NCBI GenBank assembly: GCA_011390205.1 | Contig: JAABSX010000001.1 | Coordinates: 1-64,000 of the forward strand | DNA: 64,000 bases | Reading direction: 5' to 3' | Origin: Microscillaceae bacterium | GTDB lineage: Bacteria; Bacteroidota; Bacteroidia; Cytophagales; Microscillaceae | Shown: positions 17,932 to 26,798 of the stretch, in pieces | Layout of the letters: each line of letters starts with the position of its first letter | How positions within the stretch are numbered: the first letter of the stretch is position 1 | The notes under the pieces: generated by a model | The model's input: the letters and a program-made list of their open reading frames with translations, nothing else | Database searches by the model: none | What the model was told of the DNA's origin: nothing | Made by a program: the position numbers and the translations under genes

Positions 17932-18800
17932 AGGTGTTGATTTTGTTTATCTGGAAGCGTAGCCACGAGCTTTTGAGCTACTTCTAGGGCAGCTGCTTTG
18001 GTCTGAAATCCTGCAATAAAACCACTCGGATGCACAAAAATAAATTCTTCAGGTTGGCTCATTGCTTGCTTGATGGCTTGCTCATTGGGCATCAAAAAAA
18101 GATGTGTGTTGATGCTAAAGATATTCCATCTATTGCCATCACAGAAGACTTTACAAAGCACAGATGAATCTTTTGCCTTTTCTTTCCAGATGGCACAAAA
18201 TTCCTCAAAAAGGATGATTTTCCCTTCGGCAAGTTCTTGGCGTTTTTCCCAGATAAGCTGTGCATCTATGCGTTTTTGGGCAGCTCGGATTTCATTTTGG
18301 AGGATTTCTGTGGCAAACATCACAGCCTTTCCAAACTGTGCATCTTGCTCACTGTGCATTGGCTCATAATTAAACCCTGAAACAATGTGGCTCAAAAGCC
18401 TGAACTTATTGTCAAAATTAAACTTGCCAAACTCTTGGAGCGTACCACCCTTGTTGGTATCATAATCACTGATTCCACTCATAAAAGGCATCATCTCTTG
18501 CTTTATCTCAGGCTCAAAGGGCAGGTGTTTCCAGATGAGTAAATTGCTGGCATCCATTTCTTTTTCTTGGTGGTGGTCAAAGTTAAGCTTGCTTGTGTCA
18601 TGCTCCAGCCCGATGTCTATCACCCAGCATTCGGGTGATTTTTGTGCTTCAGAGATGCGTTCTTTGTCTCGGGTACGGGTGATATGGGCTTTTTTCTGAA
18701 AGAAAGTCTCGAGAATTGCCACTGCAAATACCTCGTCAGCGTGAAAAATGCCACTGTGTGTCAATATTTCTAAATCCATTAATTTGTAAGTTCTGTTCAT
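17928..18800 (-). CDS. MYG1-family metal-dependent hydrolase (UPF0160)
   Basis: A 290-residue DHH-like phosphoesterase/exonuclease-family protein. The N-terminus shows the family motif LTHSGIFHADEVFA (residues ~13-26). Next come WVIDIGLEHD and the metal-binding FDHHQ. Eukaryotic MYG1 is a 3'-5' RNA exonuclease; bacterial members are not characterised as far as I know. The ATG at 18800 is used here; an internal Met at 18779 (MDLEILTHSG) fits the family start equally well. Its stop overlaps the stop of the convergent anti-sigma-like gene. Confidence 0.88.
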   Translation of the reverse strand: MNRTYKLMDLEILTHSGIFHADEVFAVAILETFFQKKAHITRTRDKERISEAQKSPECWVIDIGLEHDTSKLNFDHHQEKEMDASNLLIWKHLPFEPEIKQEMMPFMSGISDYDTNKGGTLQEFGKFNFDNKFRLLSHIVSGFNYEPMHSEQDAQFGKAVMFATEILQNEIRAAQKRIDAQLIWEKRQELAEGKIILFEEFCAIWKEKAKDSSVLCKVFCDGNRWNIFSINTHLFLMPNEQAIKQAMSQPEEFIFVHPSGFIAGFQTKAAALEVAQKLVATLPDKQNQHL

Positions 18801-18956
18801 CAGTGTTTGGGCAAAAGTACAGATTATATTTTTATCTTTTCTTTTTGAATGTTTGTCTTTTAGAAGTCTTCATTGATAAATTACCTGAGTGCTTAGGGGC
18901 TATTTCCTGAAAATCTCTTTAATTTGGCAAGAATTTTTAATCCAAAACGAAGATAC

Positions 18957-20213
18957 ATGGAAGCTTTAATTCAGAATGATGCAGTGGTGCTAGGTCTATT
19001 GATGTTGATATTGATGTTGGTTTTTCAGACCTCCAACAGCCCCAAACCGATTTATGCCAATTTCTACAGGTATGTCCCTAGCCTTTTGCTTTGTTATTTT
19101 GTACCCTCTTTGTTAAACATTACTTGGTTTGAAGGCACATCTTGGGCTTTTAGGCTTGTCAATGGCGAGGAATCTAGTTTGTATGGAGTAGCTTCTCGTT
19201 ATTTATTGCCAGCTAGTTTGGTATTATTGACTTTGAGCATTGATTTTAAAGCCATTCGTAACCTAGGTTCTAAGGCACTGATTATGTTTTTTACGGCTAC
19301 GGCAGGCATTATCATAGGTGGGCCCATTGCTTTTTGGGTGGTGTCTATGATTTCTCCAGAGACTACGGCGGGAGATACTTGGCGGGGGCTTACCACAGTG
19401 GCAGGAAGCTGGATAGGAGGAGGGGCAAATCAGACTGCCATGAAAGAAGTATTTCAGGTAGATGAGGCACTTTTTTCAGCAATGATTGCCATAGATGTCA
19501 TTACTGCCAATATATGGATGGCGTTTTTGCTCTACGGCACGGGTATGTCAGAGCGTATTGATGCTTGGCTGAAGGCTGATAATTCTGCCATCAAAGCCTT
19601 ACAAGAGAAAGTAGCTCAATACCAAATGAGCATACAGAGAAACCCCACACTTACAGACCTGATGAGCATCACAGGGGTAGCCTTTGCGGTAGTGGCGATT
19701 TCTCATTTTTGTGCAGATTTAATCGCACCAGCCATAGAAAAGTATGCACCTTACTTGGCAAAATTTAGCTTGACTTCAGGGTTTTTCTGGATAGTAGTAG
19801 TGGCTACTACCTTGGGTCTGTTACTCTCTATGAGCAGATACCGCAGCTTAGAGGGGGCAGGGGCTTCTAAGGTAGGAAGTTTATTTTTGTATGTATTGGT
19901 GGCCACGATTGGTCTTCAGATGGACATCACGGCTATTTTTAATACGCCTTTGCTTTTTTTGATAGGCATTGTCTGGATGCTGGTGCATATTACCTTGCTT
20001 TTGATGGTAGCAAAACTCATCAGAGCGCCTTTCTTTTTTGTGGCTATAGGCAGCCAAGCCAATGTAGGGGGTGCAGCCTCTGCCCCGATTGTGGCTTCAG
20101 CTTTTCATCCTTCTCTTGCCCCTGTGGGTGTGCTTTTGGCAGTGCTAGGCTATGCCGTGGGTACATATGGGGCTTGGTTTTGTGGAATGATGCTGCAGTT
20201 TTTGGCAGAGTAA
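18957..20213 (+). CDS. DUF819 family polytopic membrane protein
   Basis: About 418 residues with roughly ten hydrophobic helices. The DUF819 signature is seen in WRGLTTVAGSWIGGGANQTA and again near the C-terminus in IGSQANVGGAASAPIVASAF. Two inverted, related glycine-rich half-motifs suggest an internally duplicated transporter-like fold. Substrate unknown. The ATG at 18957 (MEALIQNDAVVLGLLM) is preferred over one 33 nt upstream because the extra residues are basic and not part of the family. It is divergent from the MYG1-family gene. Confidence 0.85.
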   Translation: MEALIQNDAVVLGLLMLILMLVFQTSNSPKPIYANFYRYVPSLLLCYFVPSLLNITWFEGTSWAFRLVNGEESSLYGVASRYLLPASLVLLTLSIDFKAIRNLGSKALIMFFTATAGIIIGGPIAFWVVSMISPETTAGDTWRGLTTVAGSWIGGGANQTAMKEVFQVDEALFSAMIAIDVITANIWMAFLLYGTGMSERIDAWLKADNSAIKALQEKVAQYQMSIQRNPTLTDLMSITGVAFAVVAISHFCADLIAPAIEKYAPYLAKFSLTSGFFWIVVVATTLGLLLSMSRYRSLEGAGASKVGSLFLYVLVATIGLQMDITAIFNTPLLFLIGIVWMLVHITLLLMVAKLIRAPFFFVAIGSQANVGGAASAPIVASAFHPSLAPVGVLLAVLGYAVGTYGAWFCGMMLQFLAE

Positions 20214-20224
20214 GGTCAGAAAAA

Positions 20225-20256
20225 AATATCCCTTCTAAAATTTTAAAAGGGATATT
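20225..20256 (+). terminator. Stem-loop after the DUF819 gene, probable terminator
   Basis: A perfect 10-bp stem, AATATCCCTT / AAGGGATATT, with a 12-nt AT-rich loop. It begins 11 nt after the stop codon. The plus strand has only a weak T-rich tail (ATTCTGT), so termination efficiency is uncertain. Confidence 0.55.
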
Positions 20257-20471
20257 CTGTAAAGACACACAAAAATACGTTTCTTGATGCAATGATAATG
20301 CATTCATAGAACAAATGCAACTATTTGTCTAAAAAAAAAGGTTATTTGTCTAAATTATTTCCATTTCAAGTGTTTATCCTTGCTAGGAGGCAGTTCATTC
20401 TTAAAAATTGATTGATTTTTTTCTTAACTTTTTGGCTTAAAATACTGTTCTAGCAAAAAATAACAGTACCT

Positions 20472-20750
20472 ATGAAAGCAATCTGGAACGGACAAGTCAT
20501 TGCCGAAAGTAATGAGACCATCGTAGTGGAGGGAAATCATTATTTTCCGAAGTCAAGCATTGAGCCATTATTTTTCAAAGAAAGCAGCACACAAACCACC
20601 TGCCCTTGGAAGGGAAAGGCTTCTTATTATAGCCTCGAGGTAGATGGAAAATTAAATCAGGATGCCGCTTGGTATTATCCTAGCCCCAAAGATGCCGCAA
20701 AGCATATAGAAAATTACATAGCCTTCTGGAAGGGTGTCAAAGTTGAATAA
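20472..20750 (+). CDS. DUF427 domain protein
   Basis: A 92-residue cytosolic protein that is almost entirely the DUF427 domain. Features are a start MKAIWNGQVIAES, then VVEGNHYFPKSSI, the conserved TTCPWKGKASYYSL core, and AWYYPSPKDAAKHIENYIAF. Family function is not established. It is the first of a two-gene unit with the DUF547 protein, whose start lies 9 nt downstream. Confidence 0.85.
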   Translation: MKAIWNGQVIAESNETIVVEGNHYFPKSSIEPLFFKESSTQTTCPWKGKASYYSLEVDGKLNQDAAWYYPSPKDAAKHIENYIAFWKGVKVE

Positions 20751-20759
20751 GAATTTATC

Positions 20760-21497
20760 GTGCAGAATCATCAAAAAGACGTATTTTCTCAGCCCGAGAA
20801 ACTAGCCCAAGACCTGCTCAAAGCCGTCAGGTTTGGTCAAGACAGTATTTTTATACAGACCCAGTTATCAGAAATCAGCCCTCAGAATTTAGAAAGTGCC
20901 CTCCAAAGCGATGCCCAAAAGGTAGCTTTTTGGGTAAATATTTACAATGCATATATCCAAATTGTTCTAAAACAAAAGCCACACCTTGCCCGTGACAAAA
21001 CGGCTTTTTTTACCAAACCACAGCTCAACATTGCAGGGCAGCCTCTTAGCTTTGATACCATTGAGCATGGCATTTTGCGTAAGTCCAAGATGAAATATGG
21101 GCTAGGTTATCTCCCTAAGTATCTAATAAGTAATTTTGAACGCACACACAGGGTCAGCAGAGTAGATGCCCGCTTGCATTTTGCACTAAACTGTGCTGCG
21201 GCAAGTTGCCCGCCGATTGCTTTTTATCACTCAGCAAAACTTCAAGAACAGCTAGACATGGCAGCACACAATTATTTAGAACAACATACAAAATATGATG
21301 CTGCAAAAAATCTAGTGGGCGTTACAAGGCTCGTATTTTGGTTTAAAGGAGATTTTAGGGGCAAATACAGCATTTTAGCACTTCTCAAAAAATACCAGAT
21401 TATCCCTCAAGATGCCAATCCGAGAATAAAATACCTCCCTTATGATTGGCAGATAGAACTAGACAATTATCTTGGAGAATATTCGGACATGGATTAA
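20760..21497 (+). CDS. DUF547 domain protein
   Basis: A 245-residue protein starting with GTG, 9 nt after the DUF427 stop. No ATG lies near enough to replace it. The DUF547 core is visible: KVAFWVNIYNAYIQIVL, LSFDTIEHGILR, then DARLHFALNCAAASCPPI and the C-terminal IKYLPYDWQIE. The Cys pair in ALNCAAASCPP is typical of the family. There is no signal peptide. Family biochemistry is unknown to me; a thiol-dependent hydrolase fold is sometimes proposed. Confidence 0.85.
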   Translation: MQNHQKDVFSQPEKLAQDLLKAVRFGQDSIFIQTQLSEISPQNLESALQSDAQKVAFWVNIYNAYIQIVLKQKPHLARDKTAFFTKPQLNIAGQPLSFDTIEHGILRKSKMKYGLGYLPKYLISNFERTHRVSRVDARLHFALNCAAASCPPIAFYHSAKLQEQLDMAAHNYLEQHTKYDAAKNLVGVTRLVFWFKGDFRGKYSILALLKKYQIIPQDANPRIKYLPYDWQIELDNYLGEYSDMD

Positions 21498-21824
21498 ACC
21501 CACAGAAAATACCACCTCATAAAAAAACACTTCAAAAATTTTTATGCTACACAGTTTTTTTTGGTAAAAATGGGGGAGGGGGCTTTCGAATCTAAAAAAT
21601 CACTTATAGATGCTGCCTTGCTTCAGTTTTGCGTTGTTTTTTACCTTCTCATAAAAGGAAAATGACTCATAAAAGATACAAAGTGCTAAAAAAAATAAAA
21701 AATGTATAAAAACTAAGATTCAAGTATGGCATAAATACATCAAAAGGTTAAATTTGGCATTGGAATACAAAGCTTACAAAATAGGAAATCCATTTATCAG
21801 CCAAAAACTAACCAATAAGCACAT
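21498..21824. other. Intergenic spacer upstream of maltokinase
   Basis: An AT-rich 327-bp spacer. It contains T8 and G-rich tracts near 21550-21580 and no open frame with coding character. It presumably holds the mak-glgB promoter. I could not identify a convincing -33/-7 pair, hairpin or operator. Confidence 0.5.
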
Positions 21825-23453
21825 ATGAAAGCAAAAGAAAGCATATTCAGTTCTACAAAAAAATGGACAAATATATTTGAAGACAATGCCTGGAAAACAA
21901 CCTTACTCAATGACATCTTACCAAATTATCTTAAAAAATGCCGTTGGTTTGGTGGAAAAGCCAAAAAAATCAAACAATTATTGATTCAAAATGCACTTAT
22001 TTTTCCTGTAAATGAAACCCAAAGTTACTTCTTGATTCTGGAAGTCGTGTATGTAGCGGCTTATTCCGAGAGTTATTTCCTGCCTGTGTTCTTAGCAGAT
22101 GAATCACAAGAAATAGACAAAAAAGCATTCATCACTAGCACCCAAATAGAAGGAAAAATAAGCCAACTTGTAGATGCATTGTATGTAGAAGCTTGCCGAA
22201 AATCTCTGTTTGAACATATCGTACAGCAGAAAAAAGTATCAGTCAGTGAAGGCACATTGCTCTTTGAGCGTGGCTCTGTGGTAGACAAAGCAGCAAGAAC
22301 AGAAGCGGTGAGTTCTGTCATACTCAAAGCAGATCAAAGCAATACTTCTATTATTTACAATGACCGTTTTTTCTTGAAAATCTACCGCAATCTTTTCAGA
22401 GAAAATAACCCTGATTACGAAATCACTAAGTTTCTGACCGAAGAATCTAACTTCTCTAATTCGCCTCGCTATGCGGGCAGTATTACTTGGGTAAGGGCTG
22501 AGATTCCGAATATCTCCATAGGACTTATGCAAGAGAAAGTACCCAATGAAGGAGATGCATGGGTTTATTTTAAGGCAAAGGTAGGGCAGTTTTTTCAAAA
22601 AATAATAGAAAAACCCAGCCTTGCTCCCTCATTACAAAAAGTAGCACTTTATAAGCCCCTAGATATCAGAGATTTAGACCCTGAACTGGTGGACTTGATA
22701 GGCTATGAATCACTCAAAAGTGTAGGCACACTTGCCCAACGCACTGCCGAGATGCACGTTGCTATCTCTTCGCACCGTAGCAATTACATCTTTTTGCCCA
22801 TTACTTTTAATGAAGATTATGTAGTCTGGCTTAAAAATAGGCTCATTTATCAGTTTGACCGCCGCCTTGATTTGATAGAGAAGACCTTAGATGTATTGGA
22901 GGGTTTGTCTCGTGAATATGCCGAAACATTCTTAGAACGTAAGGAAGACATTATCAATACCATTTTGAGTTTTGATGAATCAAAGCTCATCAGCAAACGC
23001 ATACGCATCCATGGGGATTATCATTTGGGGCAGGTCTTGAAGCAAGGAGATGACTTTATCATTCTTGATTTTGAGGGCGAACCCGAAAGCACCATCAGAG
23101 ATAGAAAAGTAAAACAGCCTCCGATTAAAGATGTAGCAGGAATGATTCGCTCTTTTCATTATGCCATTTATGCCAATATCTTTGAGATAGAAAAAGAACA
23201 CCCTAAGCTAAGAGGTCAGCTTTTTGAGGCAGGAAGTGTTTATTATCGTGCTACAGTAGCAATTTTTTTGAATACATACCTCAATGTGGCTATGAAAAAT
23301 AATCTTAGCATAGGCTATGCCGAAGAGATTAATTACCTTCTACGCTATCATTTGTTAGAAAAAGCAATTTATGAACTGGGCTACGAACTTAATTCTCGCC
23401 CTGATTGGGCAATCATTCCCTTGAGAGGAATTATGAATCTGCTGGAGAATTGA
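21825..23453 (+). CDS. mak: Maltokinase (GlgE-pathway type)
   Basis: A 542-residue aminoglycoside-phosphotransferase-fold kinase predicted to make maltose 1-phosphate from maltose and ATP. The N-terminal cap has the family RWFGGKAK motif at ~40-47. The catalytic loop is HGDYHLGQ at 396-403 and the metal motif DFEGEP at 415-420; both are diagnostic for Mak/Pep2. It stands alone rather than fused to trehalose synthase. The branching enzyme gene follows by 65 nt on the same strand, consistent with the trehalose-to-alpha-glucan (GlgE) route. TreS and GlgE themselves are not in this window. Confidence 0.9.
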   Translation: MKAKESIFSSTKKWTNIFEDNAWKTTLLNDILPNYLKKCRWFGGKAKKIKQLLIQNALIFPVNETQSYFLILEVVYVAAYSESYFLPVFLADESQEIDKKAFITSTQIEGKISQLVDALYVEACRKSLFEHIVQQKKVSVSEGTLLFERGSVVDKAARTEAVSSVILKADQSNTSIIYNDRFFLKIYRNLFRENNPDYEITKFLTEESNFSNSPRYAGSITWVRAEIPNISIGLMQEKVPNEGDAWVYFKAKVGQFFQKIIEKPSLAPSLQKVALYKPLDIRDLDPELVDLIGYESLKSVGTLAQRTAEMHVAISSHRSNYIFLPITFNEDYVVWLKNRLIYQFDRRLDLIEKTLDVLEGLSREYAETFLERKEDIINTILSFDESKLISKRIRIHGDYHLGQVLKQGDDFIILDFEGEPESTIRDRKVKQPPIKDVAGMIRSFHYAIYANIFEIEKEHPKLRGQLFEAGSVYYRATVAIFLNTYLNVAMKNNLSIGYAEEINYLLRYHLLEKAIYELGYELNSRPDWAIIPLRGIMNLLEN

Positions 23454-23518
23454 GAATTTATTTAATGACTAATAACTTAAGAAAGCACTAAAAAAATAAA
23501 ACTTTACAAAATAATAGA

Positions 23519-25438
23519 ATGAAAACACAAGAAAATGTACTCCCTTTTTCTCTCCTTACTGATTTTGATATACATCTTTTTCGATCGGGAAAGCACTTTA
23601 AACTCTATGAAAAATTAGGCTCGCACCTCGTAAAGCACGAAGATGTGGACGGGACTTACTTTGCCGTATGGGCACCTAATGCCAATAAAGTAGCTGTTAT
23701 TGGTGATTTTAATGGTTGGGATGATACGCAGCACCCGCTTCTCGTCCGCTGGGATGGCTCAGGTATTTGGGAAGGGTTTATCCCGAATGTAGGCAAAGGA
23801 ACAGTTTATAAATATAAAATTTACTCTAATAATAATGGACAAATCTTAGAGAAAGGAGACCCCTTTGCCTTATTCTGGGAAGTGCCTCCTAAGACGGCAT
23901 CGATAGTCTGGGACAATGACTACAAATGGAAAGATAAGAAATGGATGGACAAAAGAGCACAGTATAACTCCCTCAACAGTCCTTTTTCAGTCTATGAAGT
24001 GCATCTAGGCTCTTGGAAACGCAATGCCGAAGATAACTACCGTTCACTTAGCTATGCCGAACTGGCAGATGATTTGGTGGAATATGTAAGCGAAATGGGC
24101 TTTACACACGTAGAGTTTTTACCTGTGATGGAGCATCCTTTCTTTGGGTCTTGGGGCTATCAGGTTACAGGCTATTTTGCGCCTTCTTCTAGATATGGCA
24201 CCCCTCAAGACTTCATGGCATTGATTGACCGTTTTCACCAAAAAAACATCAGTGTTATCTTAGATTGGGTGCCTTCTCACTTTCCTGGTGATGCACATGG
24301 GCTGATTGATTTTGATGGGACAGCACTCTACGAACACGCTGACCCTCGCAAAGGCTATCATCCTGATTGGAGCAGTTATATTTTTAACTACGGACGCAAT
24401 GAGGTTCGTGCTTTTTTGATTAGCAATGGGCTTTATTGGCTAGATTTATTCCATGCTGATGGGCTAAGGGTAGATGCTGTCGCCTCTATGCTTTACTTAG
24501 ATTACTCCCGAAAGGCAGGAGAATGGATTCCAAACATACACGGAGGGCGTGAAAACCTAGAAGCTATTTCACTTTTACAAGAGCTAAATGTGGCAGCTTA
24601 TGAAGGCTTTCCAGGCATACAAACCATTGCCGAAGAGTCCACTGCTTGGCCTGGGGTCTCTCGCCCTACCTACACAGGTGGCTTGGGCTTTGGGATGAAG
24701 TGGATGATGGGCTGGATGCACGATGCCTTGGATTATTTTACCAAAGATCCTATCTACAGACAATACCACCAAAACGAAATTACGTTTAGCCTTGCGTATG
24801 CCTTTACCGAAAACTTTATGCTCCCCCTCTCTCATGATGAAGTCGTACACGGCAAAGGGGCTTTGATTCAGCGAATGCCTGGCGATGACTGGCAGCGTTT
24901 TGCCAATTTGCGTCTGTTGTATGGATTTATGTTTACGCACCCTGGCACTAAATTACTTTTTATGGGAGGCGAAATCGGGCAGACCTCCGAATGGAAGCAC
25001 GACAATAGCCTTGACTGGGGCTTGCTTGATTTTGAGCCGCACCAAGGTATTCAAAACCTATTCAAAGACCTCAATAAAGTCTATAAAAAAGAAATCGCCT
25101 TGCATCAGCAGTCTTTTGATTCGGCAGGTTTTGAATGGATTGATTTGAGTGATGCCCAAAACTCAGTACTGGTCTATATTCGCAAAGGAGATTCACCCAA
25201 AAACCGTATTTTGGTCATTGCCAATTTTACCCCTAACGTACACGAAAGCTACCGTGTAGGCGTGTTTGAGGCACATGAGTTCAAAGAAATCTTTAACAGT
25301 GATGATAGCAAATACTGGGGAAGTGGTGTAAAAAATACAGGTAAAATCAAAGCAGAAGAAATCCCCTCACACGGGCGTAATTTTTCTATTAGCTTAAAAT
25401 TACCACCATTAGGCTTGATTATGCTCAAAGAAAATTAA
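23519..25438 (+). CDS. glgB: 1,4-alpha-glucan branching enzyme
   Basis: A GH13 enzyme of 639 residues that makes alpha-1,6 branches in glycogen-like glucan. An N-terminal CBM48-like domain (about 35-125, KVAVIGDFNGWDDTQHPL) precedes the barrel. The nucleophile is Asp319 in GLRVDAVASML, the acid/base is in EESTAWPGVSRP (Glu372), and the third acidic residue is in LSHDEVVHGKGAL. The downstream FMGGEIGQTSEW matches GlgB. It lacks the extra N1 domain of E. coli GlgB, fitting its shorter length. It is co-directional with maltokinase and ends convergent with the aminotransferase gene. Confidence 0.95.
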   Translation: MKTQENVLPFSLLTDFDIHLFRSGKHFKLYEKLGSHLVKHEDVDGTYFAVWAPNANKVAVIGDFNGWDDTQHPLLVRWDGSGIWEGFIPNVGKGTVYKYKIYSNNNGQILEKGDPFALFWEVPPKTASIVWDNDYKWKDKKWMDKRAQYNSLNSPFSVYEVHLGSWKRNAEDNYRSLSYAELADDLVEYVSEMGFTHVEFLPVMEHPFFGSWGYQVTGYFAPSSRYGTPQDFMALIDRFHQKNISVILDWVPSHFPGDAHGLIDFDGTALYEHADPRKGYHPDWSSYIFNYGRNEVRAFLISNGLYWLDLFHADGLRVDAVASMLYLDYSRKAGEWIPNIHGGRENLEAISLLQELNVAAYEGFPGIQTIAEESTAWPGVSRPTYTGGLGFGMKWMMGWMHDALDYFTKDPIYRQYHQNEITFSLAYAFTENFMLPLSHDEVVHGKGALIQRMPGDDWQRFANLRLLYGFMFTHPGTKLLFMGGEIGQTSEWKHDNSLDWGLLDFEPHQGIQNLFKDLNKVYKKEIALHQQSFDSAGFEWIDLSDAQNSVLVYIRKGDSPKNRILVIANFTPNVHESYRVGVFEAHEFKEIFNSDDSKYWGSGVKNTGKIKAEEIPSHGRNFSISLKLPPLGLIMLKEN

Positions 25439-25505
25439 AGAACAAAGCATTCTATCCTTGGTTTTTGGGCAGGCGTGGTGCTTTTTGAAAAGTACTACGT
25501 CTTCT

Positions 25506-26645
25506 CTATCCATTCAATTCCGTCAATTTTTTGAGTGTATTGGCAAAAAGCCCTGCTTCATTTTCTGTCAGGTTGAGCGGAGGGAGTAAGCGAATTATGT
25601 TAGTTCCAGAATAACCCGTAAAAATATGGTGTTCAAAAAGTAACTTTTCTCTTAATTCTTTGATAGGAAAATCAAATTCTAAGCCGAGCATTAGCCCTTC
25701 ACCTCGTACTTCTTTGATGGCAGAAATTTCTTCGAAAGCTTCTTGCCAATAATTACCTATTTTGATGGCGTTTTCCATCAGATTTTCTGATGCTATCACT
25801 TCTAAGACGGCAGTAGCAGCCGCACAAGCCAAGTGATTTCCACCAAAGGTAGTCCCGAGCATACCACTCCACGCTTCTATGCTTGGGTGAATCAACACGC
25901 CTCCAATCGGAAAGCCATTGCCCATTCCTTTTGCCATCGTGATAAGGTCAGGTTGTATATCTGCTCTCTGAAAGGCAAAGAAATTTCCACTACGTCCATA
26001 ACCCGACTGGATTTCGTCTAAAATTAAAATTACTTTGTATTGATTGCATAGATTTCTCAATGCTACCAAAAATTCAGTATTGGGTAAGTAAATCCCACCC
26101 ACACCTTGTATGCCTTCTATGATGACCCCTGCCAGTTCGCTGCCTTGCTCTTTGAATACTTGATGAAGTGCTTCAGTATCATTGAGGGGGATTCTGAGGG
26201 TTTCATGTCCTTGATTCAGTGGAGCTTGAATTTTGGGATTGTCCGTAACGGCTACTGCTGCGGAGGTTCGCCCATGAAAGGCCTTGTCAAAACAAAGTAT
26301 CTTTTTTTTATTGGTCTGAAAAGAAGCAATTTTAAGGGCATTTTCATTGGCTTCTGCTCCAGAGTTGCACAGAAATAAGGCATATTCTTCTAATCCAGAG
26401 AGTTCTCCAAGTTTTTGGGCAAGGGTATCTTGCAAAGGATTTTGCACCGAGTTAGAGTAAAAGACAATCTTATCTAGTTGCTCTTTCAGCCTTTGGACAT
26501 AATGCGGGTGATTATGCCCTATGGAGATGACCGCATGCCCTCCGTAAAGGTCTAAATAAGCATCGCCATTTTTATCCCAAAGGGTAGCCCCTTGGGCTTT
26601 GACTGGTTCTATATCAAAAAGCGGATAGACAGGGAATAATTTCAT
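25506..26645 (-). CDS. argD: Acetyl/succinyl-ornithine-type class III aminotransferase
   Basis: A PLP aminotransferase, about 379 residues from the ATG at 26645 (MKLFPVYPLFDIEPVKAQG). The frame continues to 26786, but the added 47 residues are not family-like. Motifs are NPLQDTLAQKL, FLCNSGAEANENALK, FHGRTSAAVAVT, DEIQSGYGRSG and ITMAKGMGNGFPIGG (PLP Lys). This set fits the ArgD/succinylornithine aminotransferase subgroup of class III enzymes. It would pair with the carbamoyltransferase at 9.8 kb, although ornithine or 4-aminobutyrate aminotransferase activity cannot be excluded by sequence. It follows the ABC-F gene (153 nt from its stop). Confidence 0.87.
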   Translation of the reverse strand: MKLFPVYPLFDIEPVKAQGATLWDKNGDAYLDLYGGHAVISIGHNHPHYVQRLKEQLDKIVFYSNSVQNPLQDTLAQKLGELSGLEEYALFLCNSGAEANENALKIASFQTNKKKILCFDKAFHGRTSAAVAVTDNPKIQAPLNQGHETLRIPLNDTEALHQVFKEQGSELAGVIIEGIQGVGGIYLPNTEFLVALRNLCNQYKVILILDEIQSGYGRSGNFFAFQRADIQPDLITMAKGMGNGFPIGGVLIHPSIEAWSGMLGTTFGGNHLACAAATAVLEVIASENLMENAIKIGNYWQEAFEEISAIKEVRGEGLMLGLEFDFPIKELREKLLFEHHIFTGYSGTNIIRLLPPLNLTENEAGLFANTLKKLTELNG

Positions 26646-26798
26646 GTTTATATTGTATTGGTTTCTATAGTCATCATTCAAATGGATTTTGGTACGACAC
26701 CAAAATTTACGAAGGTGTAACACCTTACGTGGAGAAACGTCAGACTCAATTTTGCCGTTACAGACTATCTTCACAAGCCGCCGCACCTTGAATACCTG

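Noticed and set aside
25439-25505. Imperfect stem between glgB and argD as a terminator
   Set aside because: An 11-bp stem with two G-T pairs exists but neither side has a T tract.
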